A stretch of 20,459 nt of DNA from the NCBI GenBank assembly GCA_964515235.1, contig CAZEVO010000033.1, positions 1 through 20,459 on the forward strand, given 5' to 3'. This DNA is from OPU3-GD-OMZ sp964515235 (GTDB taxonomy: Bacteria; Pseudomonadota; Gammaproteobacteria; Methylococcales; Methylomonadaceae). The stretch's first letter is position 1. Every line of letters begins with the position of its first letter. A model generated the notes under the pieces. It saw nothing but the letters and a program-made list of their open reading frames with translations, was not told the origin of the DNA and made no database searches. Position numbers and translations under genes: made by a program. Below, one piece after another: positions 1 to 6,681 of the stretch.

Positions 1-254
1 TAACACAAGGCGATATTCGTTTTGAACCCCAACAAGCACTGATTGCCGCCAACCAAGGTCTTGCTGATATTCAAACCATTACCGACCATGCCCGTCAACA
101 CCTTAAAGCTGGAGCTCCTCTGCTTATTGAACACGGCTACGACCAACAAGCCAGCGTCCAAGACATTTTTAAACGCTTTAATTATGATAAAATTCGAACC
201 CACAACGATCTGGCCGGCAACCCCCGGGTTACCACCGGCGTTTATAACACTTAA
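1..254 (+). CDS. prmC: Release factor glutamine methyltransferase PrmC (HemK), C-terminal part
   Basis: This is the 3' end of a gene entering from the left; the reading frame begins at base 3 and gives 83 residues before TAA at 252-254. The fragment carries the typical end of the PrmC/HemK methyltransferase fold: a GDIRFEP segment, then ALIAANQGLADI, then an LLIEHGYDQ strand and a closing segment around DLAGNPRVTTG. PrmC uses S-adenosylmethionine to methylate the glutamine of the GGQ motif of peptide release factors in the cytoplasm. The NPPY catalytic motif would lie upstream and cannot be seen. prfA would be the expected upstream neighbour, also outside the window. The next gene begins 44 bases downstream on the same strand, so the two may be cotranscribed. 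Identification rests on the C-terminal pattern only. Confidence 0.85.
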   Translation, partial: TQGDIRFEPQQALIAANQGLADIQTITDHARQHLKAGAPLLIEHGYDQQASVQDIFKRFNYDKIRTHNDLAGNPRVTTGVYNT

Positions 255-298
255 ATACGCAAACGACTGTATTAACCACTCACTGAACTTATCGCCCC

Positions 299-718
299 AT
301 GACTGCTAACGACATAAGAATTCCACGCCGTATCACCAACGAGCTATTACATCTCGCTCAATTGTCACCGACAAAAGAAGTTTGCGGCCTGGTCGGTAGC
401 AAATCCGGTATCCCACACCGCTGTTACCCTGTAGATAATGTTGCAGACTACCCAGAGCAACGTTTTTTATTGGATGCCCAACAACAAATTCAAGCGATGA
501 CAGCTATTCGCGAGCGCGGAGAAGATTTCTTTGCCATCTTCCACTCCCACCCTACCAGCCCGGCCACCCCTTCAGAAACCGATATTAAAATGGCTAACTA
601 CCCCGATATCATTCAGATGATTATTTCCTTAAATACCAAAGGTATCCTTGAGTTGCGGGCATTTAAACTAGACACCCCACAGCCTCAAGAAATCAAACTC
701 ACACTCTTTAATGATTAA
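299..718 (+). CDS. JAMM/MPN-domain (M67 family) metallopeptidase
   Basis: A 139-residue single-domain protein with a complete JAMM zinc site: Glu27 in EVCGLVG, His82 and His84 in HSHP, then Ser92 and Asp95 with the family spacing (HxH, seven residues, SxxD). Family knowledge: bacterial stand-alone JAMM proteins (Mov34/MPN/PAD-1, M67) are predicted zinc isopeptidases or peptidases. Some act on ubiquitin-like sulfur carriers (ThiS/MoaD type), for example by trimming a C-terminal extension; others take part in cysteine synthesis. The substrate here is unknown. It lies 44 bases after prmC and converges on gatB. The ATG at 299 has no evident Shine-Dalgarno sequence, which fits translation following prmC. 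No ThiS/MoaD-like gene is adjacent. A MoeB/ThiF-like E1 is present about 18 kb away. The family call is firm; the role is open. Confidence 0.85.
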   Translation: MTANDIRIPRRITNELLHLAQLSPTKEVCGLVGSKSGIPHRCYPVDNVADYPEQRFLLDAQQQIQAMTAIRERGEDFFAIFHSHPTSPATPSETDIKMANYPDIIQMIISLNTKGILELRAFKLDTPQPQEIKLTLFND

Positions 719-740
719 CTCTCCCAAAAAGCAGCCAGCC

Positions 741-2174
741 TTAACGCTTTAATTTTGCCTTCAACATCGCATTCACTTCACCGGGATTTGCTTTGCCTTG
801 CGTTAGCTTCATCACCTGACCAACAAAAAAACCAAACACCTTATCTTTACCGGATAAATACTGCTCAACTTGACCGGCATTGTTGGCAATCACCTCATCA
901 ATAATAGCTTCAATCGCACCGGAATCGGTAATTTGTTTTAAGCCTTGATGGTCAATAATTTGATCGGCGGTCTGATCACTCTGCCATAACGCCTCAAAAA
1001 CCTGCTTGGCAATTTTTCCAGAAATCGTGTTATCTGTAATCCGCGTTAACAATCCTGCAAAACGCCTATGTCCGACAGGACTTTGCGTTATATCAAGGTT
1101 ATCTTTATTCAAAGCGCCTGCTAAATGTCCAGTCATCCAGTTGGCACATAACTTTGCTTCACATCCTGCCTGCTCAATCACCGCTTCATAATAATCAGCC
1201 ATTTCCTTGGAACTGGTTAAAAACACTGCAGTCTCTTCATCAAGACCATATTGCTTTTTAAAACGCAGTTTCTTAGCATCCGGTAATTCCGGCAATTCTC
1301 CGCGGGCTTTTTCTATCAATGCATCTGAAACAACGAGAGGTAATAAATCAGGGTCTGGGAAATAACGATAATCATTGGCTTCTTCCTTGCTCCGCATGGA
1401 ACGGGTTTCATCTAAGTCGGAATCGTAAAGCCTCGTTTCCTGAACCACATTCAACCCGGATTCAAGGCGCTCAATTTGGCGCTCAACCTCATGATTAATG
1501 GCCTTTTCAACAAAGCGAAAAGAATTTAAGTTTTTAATTTCCGCTCGAGTACCAAATTCCGCCTGCCCTTTAGGACGGACAGACACATTCGCATCACAAC
1601 GAAATGATCCTTCCTGCATATTGCCATCACAAATACCTAGATAACGCACCAATGTATGTAATTTCTTCATATAGGCAACAGCCTCTTTAGCAGACCGCAT
1701 ATCTGGCTCCGAAACAATTTCCAACAACGGTGTCCCTGCCCGATTCAGGTCTATTCCCGACAAACCCTGAAAATCTTCATGCAAAGATTTGCCTGCATCT
1801 TCCTCTAAGTGTGCACGAGTCACACCAATGCGTTTAGTCTCACCATCAATGTCAATTTCCAACACACCTTGACCAACAACCGGCAACTCAAACTGACTAA
1901 TTTGGTACCCTTTTGGTAAGTCAGGATAAAAATAATTCTTCCTAGAGAAGACCGAGTAAGGTGCTATTTCCGCACCGATAGCCACACCAAAGCGCAGCGC
2001 TAAATGCATCGCTTGTTCATTTAACACCGGCAAGACACCGGGCAACCCTAAATCAACCGCACACGCTTGCGTATTTGGCTCCGCACCATAGGCCGTTGAT
2101 GCGCCTGAAAATATTTTAGATTTTGTTGCAAGTTGGGCGTGAATCTCTAACCCAATAACTGTTTCCCATTCCAT
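741..2174 (-). CDS. gatB: Asp-tRNA(Asn)/Glu-tRNA(Gln) amidotransferase subunit B
   Basis: 477 residues, the normal GatB length. GatB binds the mischarged aminoacyl-tRNA and holds the kinase/transamidation site that turns Glu-tRNA(Gln) or Asp-tRNA(Asn) into the amide form, using ammonia tunnelled from GatA. Signatures in order: IGLEIHAQL at 7-15, DLGLPGVLPVLN at 41-52, SRKNYFYPDLPKGYQISQ near 77-94, EDAGKS near 125-130, LNRAGTPLLEIVSEPD near 143-158, and NMQEGSFRCDANVSVRP near 185-201. A C-terminal YqeY-like tRNA-binding domain ends in GQVMKLTQGKANPGEVN. It is last in a gatC-gatA-gatB operon, 75 bases after gatA. GAGG about 7 bases before the ATG is a good ribosome site. It converges on the JAMM gene with a 22-base gap and no clear terminator hairpin between them. 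Confidence 0.98.
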   Translation of the reverse strand: MEWETVIGLEIHAQLATKSKIFSGASTAYGAEPNTQACAVDLGLPGVLPVLNEQAMHLALRFGVAIGAEIAPYSVFSRKNYFYPDLPKGYQISQFELPVVGQGVLEIDIDGETKRIGVTRAHLEEDAGKSLHEDFQGLSGIDLNRAGTPLLEIVSEPDMRSAKEAVAYMKKLHTLVRYLGICDGNMQEGSFRCDANVSVRPKGQAEFGTRAEIKNLNSFRFVEKAINHEVERQIERLESGLNVVQETRLYDSDLDETRSMRSKEEANDYRYFPDPDLLPLVVSDALIEKARGELPELPDAKKLRFKKQYGLDEETAVFLTSSKEMADYYEAVIEQAGCEAKLCANWMTGHLAGALNKDNLDITQSPVGHRRFAGLLTRITDNTISGKIAKQVFEALWQSDQTADQIIDHQGLKQITDSGAIEAIIDEVIANNAGQVEQYLSGKDKVFGFFVGQVMKLTQGKANPGEVNAMLKAKLKR

Positions 2175-2249
2175 TTAAATGCCTCTGTAACACTTACTTT
2201 TTTATCTCAATATACTCTTCAAAAAAGAGCCCTCAAAACTGCTACTTTT

Positions 2250-3701
2250 TTATTCTATCCCTACAGGTGATTTTTGGTGCCAATCAGTTTCCTGCTGAAA
2301 ACGATGCGCTACATTGAGTAACCGCGCTTCATCAAAATAATTACCAATAATTTGCAAGCCCACCGGTTTATGGTCGATGAACCCTGCTGGAATTGAAAGT
2401 GCCGGCAGCCCGGCTAAATTAACTGCAATGGTATACATATCAGACAAATACATTTCAATCGGATCCCCGGTTTTTTCACCCAAGCCAAAAGCTGGTGTCG
2501 GTGTCACAGGCCCCATTAATACATCAACTTCTGACAACGCCTTTTTAAAATCCTCACTGATCAACCGACGAATTTTTTGCGCTTTCAGATAATAAGCATC
2601 GTAATAACCGGTTGATAAGGCATACGTACCAATTAATATTCGACGTTTAACCTCTGCACCAAAACCTTCTCCACGTGACCGAATATATAAATCAGTCAAA
2701 TCTTCCGGTGCCTCACAGCGATATCCGTAACGAACCCCGTCAAAACGCGACAAGTTAGCAGAACACTCTGCCGGCGCTACAATATAATAAGCTGGAATAG
2801 AGAGGTTAATATTTGGCATTGACACCTCAATAATCTCAGCCCCTAATCGTGTATATTCAGCAATAGCGGCATCTACAACTTGACCCATTTCCGCATTCAA
2901 GCTCTCTCCAAAAAACTCTTTAGGCAATCCTATTTTCAACCCCGCTAATGACTCATTTAAACCCTTAGAATAGTCCGGCACCGGTTTGTCTACACTGGTT
3001 GAGTCACGCGAATCAAAGCCCGCCATCGTTTGCAGCATTAATGCTGCATCCTCTACCGTTCGCGTCATGGGTCCGCCCTGATCAAGACTGGATGCAAAAG
3101 CAATCATACCGTAACGGGAGACTCGCCCATAGGTCGGTTTCAACCCGGTAACTCCACAAAAAGCAGCCGGTTGACGGATAGACCCGCCGGTATCCGTACC
3201 GGTTGCACCAACGGCTAAACGTGCAGCTACTGCACAAGCTGACCCGCCAGAAGAGCCCCCCGGCACAGCTGACAGATCCCAAGGGTTTTTAACTGGACCA
3301 AAAAAACTGGTTTCATTTGACGAACCCATAGCAAACTCATCCATATTCAGTTTACCTAACGTCACTGCACCGGCCTGATTAAATCGCTCTATCACCGTGG
3401 CGTTATAAGGGGCCTGAAAATTTTCCAACATTTTAGAACCACAACTGGTTTTAATACCCTGGGTACAAAAAATATCTTTATGTGCAAATGGAATGCCCGT
3501 TAAAGGGCCTGCTTTTCCGTCACTAATTAATTGATCGGCACTTTTCGCTCCGGCCATTGCCTCGGCTTCGGTTACCGTTATAAAACAATTTAAATCACTG
3601 TGTTTTTTAATCCGCTCTAAGTACGCTTTCGTTAATTCCTGACTCGAGAATGTTCCCGCTTGAAGGCCTTTAGCCAATTCAGCGATAGTTTGATTATACA
3701 T
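2250..3701 (-). CDS. gatA: Asp-tRNA(Asn)/Glu-tRNA(Gln) amidotransferase subunit A (glutaminase)
   Basis: GatA is an amidase-signature glutaminase that supplies ammonia to GatB. The Ser-cisSer-Lys triad is visible. Counting from an upstream TTG at 3710, it is Lys78 in FAHKDIF, the cis-Ser153 in PGGSSGGS and the nucleophile Ser177 in GTDTGGSIR; each number drops by three from the start chosen here. I chose the ATG at 3701 (483 residues) over that TTG. The SD-like AGGAG ends at 3713, only 2 bases from the TTG but 11 from the ATG, and the family N-terminus typically starts shortly before the NQTIAEL-like helix. The ATG spacing is longer than ideal, so the TTG (486 residues) is not excluded. It follows gatC with a very short gap, so the two are surely cotranscribed. 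Confidence 0.96.
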   Translation of the reverse strand: MYNQTIAELAKGLQAGTFSSQELTKAYLERIKKHSDLNCFITVTEAEAMAGAKSADQLISDGKAGPLTGIPFAHKDIFCTQGIKTSCGSKMLENFQAPYNATVIERFNQAGAVTLGKLNMDEFAMGSSNETSFFGPVKNPWDLSAVPGGSSGGSACAVAARLAVGATGTDTGGSIRQPAAFCGVTGLKPTYGRVSRYGMIAFASSLDQGGPMTRTVEDAALMLQTMAGFDSRDSTSVDKPVPDYSKGLNESLAGLKIGLPKEFFGESLNAEMGQVVDAAIAEYTRLGAEIIEVSMPNINLSIPAYYIVAPAECSANLSRFDGVRYGYRCEAPEDLTDLYIRSRGEGFGAEVKRRILIGTYALSTGYYDAYYLKAQKIRRLISEDFKKALSEVDVLMGPVTPTPAFGLGEKTGDPIEMYLSDMYTIAVNLAGLPALSIPAGFIDHKPVGLQIIGNYFDEARLLNVAHRFQQETDWHQKSPVGIE

Positions 3702-3719
3702 ATCGTCCAAAACTCCTAA

Positions 3720-4007
3720 CTAATCAATAACTTTAGGTACTAAATAAAGACCGGCTTCAACTTCAGGTGCTTGTTCCTGAAATAGTGTTCGCTGATTCGC
3801 TTCTGTTACTTCGTCAGCCCGTAATCTTTGTACTTGATCCATAGGATGTGCCATCGGAGAAACTTGCTCTGTATTCACCGAGCTCATTTGCTCCACCAAA
3901 TTTAAAATTCCAGAAAGTTCTTTCGCATAACTGTCTACGTCCTTTTCGTCAATACCTAACCGTGCCAAATATGCAATTTTATTAACTTCTTCTGCCGTTA
4001 ACGCCAT
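3720..4007 (-). CDS. gatC: Asp-tRNA(Asn)/Glu-tRNA(Gln) amidotransferase subunit C
   Basis: 95 residues, normal for GatC. GatC is a small subunit that wraps around GatA and bridges it to GatB, stabilising the heterotrimer. The family pattern is clear: an N-terminal helix LTAEEVNKIAYLARL at 3-17, a middle region with the SPMAHPMDQVQRLRADEV stretch, and a C-terminal tail around EAGLYLVPKVID. GGAG lies 6 bases before the ATG. It is the first gene of the gatCAB operon and is transcribed divergently from mreB across 115 bases. The presence of gatCAB implies that at least one of Asn-tRNA or Gln-tRNA is made by the indirect route in this organism. Confidence 0.97.
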   Translation of the reverse strand: MALTAEEVNKIAYLARLGIDEKDVDSYAKELSGILNLVEQMSSVNTEQVSPMAHPMDQVQRLRADEVTEANQRTLFQEQAPEVEAGLYLVPKVID

Positions 4008-4122
4008 TTCTTACTCCATGAACTAAAATATCATTTCTTTTTACCAAATATAATACTTGATATCTTGCTCAAATACCCACTCGATTGTTAAAGTAGTAAT
4101 ATTTTCTTAGCAAGGATCGTAC
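4008..4122. promoter_or_regulatory. Divergent gatC/mreB intergenic region
   Basis: An AT-rich 115-base gap between two divergent operons must hold both promoters. On the minus strand a TATTATATT stretch and on the plus strand TAATAT at 4097-4102 could be -10 elements, but neither has a convincing -35 hexamer at 16-18 bases. The mreB ribosome site AAGGA lies at 4112-4116. The region is called from layout; the exact promoters are not resolved. Confidence 0.4.
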
Positions 4123-5169
4123 ATGATGTTCAAACGCATACGCGGACTCTTTTCCACAGACTTATCAATTGATTTAGGAACCGCGAATACGCTCATTTAT
4201 ATTCCAGAACAAGGAATTGTTCTTAATGAACCCTCTGTTGTCGCCATTAAGGAAGACCGTACACGCGGTAATAAATTTATTGCGGCTGTCGGCGCCGATG
4301 CCAAAGCCATGTTAGGCCGTACACCTGGAAATATTACGGCTATTCGACCACTTAAAGACGGTGTTATTGCTGATTTTGCAGTTACTGAACGTATGTTGCG
4401 GTTTTTCATTGAAAAAGTTCATGAAAGTAAGTTGTTACGCCCCAGCCCCCGAATCTTAGTCTGTGTGCCTTGCGGCTCGACACAAGTCGAACGACGCGCA
4501 ATTCGTGAATCAGCGTCTATGGCAGGTGCTCGCGAAGTCTACTTAGTTGAAGAACCCATGTCTGCTGCCGTTGGTGCTGGACTCCCTGTTGATCAAGCGC
4601 AAGGCTCTATGGTACTTGACATTGGCGGCGGTACTTCTGAGGTTGCCGTCATTTCCTTGAATGGTATCGTTTACTCCGCATCTGTTCGTATTGGCGGCGA
4701 CCGTTTTGATGAAGCTATCATCAATTATGTTCGACGTAACTACGGCACTTTAATTGGGGAAGCCACTGCTGAACGAATTAAACAAGAAATTGGCTCCGCC
4801 TATCCTGGCAATGAAATTTCCGAAATTGAAGTTAAAGGACGGAATCTGGCCGAAGGTATCCCTCGAAGTTTCACTCTCAATAGCAATGAAATGCTAGAAG
4901 CGTTGCAAGAACCCCTTGCCGGTATTGTTGGCGCTGTTAAAGTTGCACTGGAACAGACACCACCAGAACTAGGTGCAGATGTTGCTGAACGCGGTATTGT
5001 CCTAACCGGTGGCGGCGCTTTACTAAAAGATATTGACCGACTCATTTCCGAAGAGACAGGTCTCCCTGTTCTTATTGCCAATGACCCCTTGACCTGTGTT
5101 GCCCGTGGCGGTGGCAAGATTCTTGAAATGATGGATGATAAAAACATGATTGGTTTTTCGCTAGAATAA
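4123..5169 (+). CDS. mreB: Rod-shape-determining actin homologue MreB
   Basis: 348 residues, against 347 in E. coli. MreB polymerises into short filaments under the inner membrane and directs the elongasome (MreC, MreD, RodZ, PBP2, RodA). The actin-fold nucleotide site is intact: DLGTANT at 17-23 (phosphate 1) and DIGGGTSEVAV from 166 (phosphate 2), with a GIVLTGGGALLKDID adenosine-site segment near the C-terminus. The first ten residues (MMFKRIRGLF) are a basic, hydrophobic membrane-binding helix as in proteobacterial MreB. Two adjacent ATGs exist at 4123 and 4126; AAGGA at 4112-4116 is 6 bases from the first, so 4123 is kept, and either would work. It is the first gene of the long shape, wall and lipoate block. 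Confidence 0.98.
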   Translation: MMFKRIRGLFSTDLSIDLGTANTLIYIPEQGIVLNEPSVVAIKEDRTRGNKFIAAVGADAKAMLGRTPGNITAIRPLKDGVIADFAVTERMLRFFIEKVHESKLLRPSPRILVCVPCGSTQVERRAIRESASMAGAREVYLVEEPMSAAVGAGLPVDQAQGSMVLDIGGGTSEVAVISLNGIVYSASVRIGGDRFDEAIINYVRRNYGTLIGEATAERIKQEIGSAYPGNEISEIEVKGRNLAEGIPRSFTLNSNEMLEALQEPLAGIVGAVKVALEQTPPELGADVAERGIVLTGGGALLKDIDRLISEETGLPVLIANDPLTCVARGGGKILEMMDDKNMIGFSLE

Positions 5170-5221
5170 AACCTTCATCACAAGGTGTCAAAACCTCGTT
5201 TATCATTATTTCTGTAACAAC

Positions 5222-5258
5222 TAGCGCCGCGACATATAAGCAAGAATCAACGGCGTTA
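5222..5258 (+). repeat. Inverted repeat in the mreB-mreC gap
   Basis: TAGCGCCG at 5222-5229 can pair with CGGCGTTA at 5251-5258: 8 pairs including one G-U, with a 21-base loop. There is no T-run directly after it, so it is not a classic terminator. It lies in the 130-base mreB-mreC gap, where processing or partial attenuation could set different mreB and mreC levels. The function is not shown by sequence. Confidence 0.3.
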
Positions 5259-5299
5259 CACTGATAACTTTTTACAACAACACAACTGAGGACTCTACT

Positions 5300-6181
5300 A
5301 TAAAACTACTATTTACCTCTGGTGCCTCACTCAACACCCGTTTGTTAGTAACGGTTATTTTATCTGTATCTTTATTAATTACTGACCGTCAAAGTAATGT
5401 TCTGAAATCTACCCGCGACGTCATCTCCGTCCTTCTTTACCCGATAGAAAGACTGGTTAATTTACCACCTCAACTCAACCAAACACTGTCCAAGTCCCTG
5501 CTGTCTTATCAGGATCTCGTCACTGAAAACGCCCGACTCAAAAAACAACATTTTATTGCCCAAACCAAACTATTAAAGCTCGCCGCATTAGAAAAAGAAA
5601 ATATTCGACTACAAGCTTTGCTCGGCAACTCATTTACCTTAGGAGAACAACTTCTGACCGCTGAGTTATTAGCCGTTAACCTTGCCCCCTATGAACATAC
5701 AATCGCTTTAAACAAAGGCAGCCGGTTTGGCATTCACAAAAACCAGCCAGTCATCAATATTCATGGTGTTGTCGGTCAAGTTACTCGTTCAACCCCGATG
5801 CGCTCTGAGGTTTTACTTATTTCCGATCCTAGTCACGCTATCCCAGTACAAATTAACCGCACCGGGTTACATTCCATCGCGGTGGGTAGCGGTCAAATTA
5901 ATAGACTTAACCTACCTTTCTTACCTAATAATAGCGACATTATTCCTGGTGATTTACTGATCACCTCAGGACTAGGCGGCACCTTCCCATCAGGCTACCC
6001 GGTGGCTACAGTAACAACGGTAAACCCACAACCAGACAAACCTTTTGCCATTATAACCGCAACGCCTGTAGCCCAATTGGATCATATTCGAGAACTCTTG
6101 GTTGTTTGGAGTAATACCACACCAATCCCACTCCTTAACGAAACCAAACCCTCACCGACCTCAAACAATGAGTCTGACTAA
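5300..6181 (+). CDS. mreC: Rod-shape-determining protein MreC, apparent AUA start
   Basis: MreC is a bitopic inner-membrane protein whose periplasmic part bridges MreB/MreD to PBP2. Visible parts: a hydrophobic N-terminal helix (LLVTVILSVSLLI), a coiled coil rich in Leu, Glu and Lys (TENARLKK through LEKENIRLQALLG), and the two-beta-barrel domain with GVVGQVTR and LLITSGLGGTFPSGYPVA. The first ATG/GTG/TTG in frame is TTG at 5342, which has no ribosome site and would cut off a conserved leader. The frame is open upstream, and codons from ATA at 5300 read IKLLFTSGASLNTR, which aligns with the usual MreC N-terminus (MKPxFxRGPSLxxR). GAGGA at 5288-5292 sits exactly 7 bases before this ATA. I therefore place the start at 5300 (293 residues). 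A G-to-A sequencing error in ATG is the main alternative. Confidence 0.9.
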   Translation: MKLLFTSGASLNTRLLVTVILSVSLLITDRQSNVLKSTRDVISVLLYPIERLVNLPPQLNQTLSKSLLSYQDLVTENARLKKQHFIAQTKLLKLAALEKENIRLQALLGNSFTLGEQLLTAELLAVNLAPYEHTIALNKGSRFGIHKNQPVINIHGVVGQVTRSTPMRSEVLLISDPSHAIPVQINRTGLHSIAVGSGQINRLNLPFLPNNSDIIPGDLLITSGLGGTFPSGYPVATVTTVNPQPDKPFAIITATPVAQLDHIRELLVVWSNTTPIPLLNETKPSPTSNNESD

Positions 6182-6650
6182 GCGTTACAACTATTTTTTT
6201 TACATGGCATCGTTAGGGCTAGCACTGACACTCAAAATATTGCCATTCCCGCCCTCGATTCAAAACCTTGCTCCCGACTGGGTTTTACTGGTTTTAATCT
6301 ATTGGTTGTTATCTGAACCGCATAAAATTGGTATTTTAAATGCTTTTTTTATTGGCTTACTCGTTGATGTACTTACCGGACGTTTATTAGGTCAATACCC
6401 TTTAGGCTATATTTTTGCCGCCTATCTTTGCCTGAAATTACACAACCGATTACAAAATGTGCGGTTAGCACAACAATGTTTTTTTATTTTTTTAATTCTC
6501 ACTATCACGCAGTCCATTACCCTTTGGACTGAGACTATTCAACAGTCACTCAATCACGACCTTAATTTCTGGCTCCCTGCATTATCCGGCACTCTCTGCT
6601 GGCCACTGGTCAAATATCTGCTCAATATCAGCCACCGCTGGTTCGATTAA
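6168..6650 (+). CDS. mreD: Rod-shape-determining membrane protein MreD
   Basis: 160 residues, close to E. coli MreD (162). A polytopic inner-membrane protein with hydrophobic segments near 10-29, 37-50, 57-70, 77-92, 104-121 and 134-152. The family features DWVLLVLIYW and GLLVDVLTGRLLGQYPLGY are present. MreD is part of the elongasome and couples MreC to the other members. The ATG at 6168 lies inside the end of mreC and overlaps it by 14 bases. The longer in-frame TTG at 6102 was rejected because it adds 22 hydrophilic residues read from within mreC. No Shine-Dalgarno sequence precedes the ATG, so translation coupling to mreC is likely. Confidence 0.93.
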   Translation: MSLTKRYNYFFYMASLGLALTLKILPFPPSIQNLAPDWVLLVLIYWLLSEPHKIGILNAFFIGLLVDVLTGRLLGQYPLGYIFAAYLCLKLHNRLQNVRLAQQCFFIFLILTITQSITLWTETIQQSLNHDLNFWLPALSGTLCWPLVKYLLNISHRWFD

Positions 6651-6681
6651 TCTTTTCTAAGCTATAGACTAATCATTCACC

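Noticed and set aside
43..309. Plus-strand open frame of 88 codons across the end of prmC
   Set aside because: It lies in a different frame from the clear PrmC C-terminus and runs into the JAMM gene start; its Pro/Thr/Asn-rich product resembles no family.
4800..5147. Minus-strand open frame of 115 codons inside mreB
   Set aside because: Antisense shadow of a strongly conserved mreB; Ser/Arg/Pro-rich low-complexity product and no ribosome site.
5235..5240. TATAAG as a -10 box for an mreC promoter
   Set aside because: No acceptable -35 hexamer at 15-19 bases upstream and no extended -10 TG.
6102..6167. Longer mreD beginning at TTG 6102
   Set aside because: The added 22 residues are polar, read from within mreC, and are not part of the usual MreD N-terminus; ATG 6168 gives the family length.
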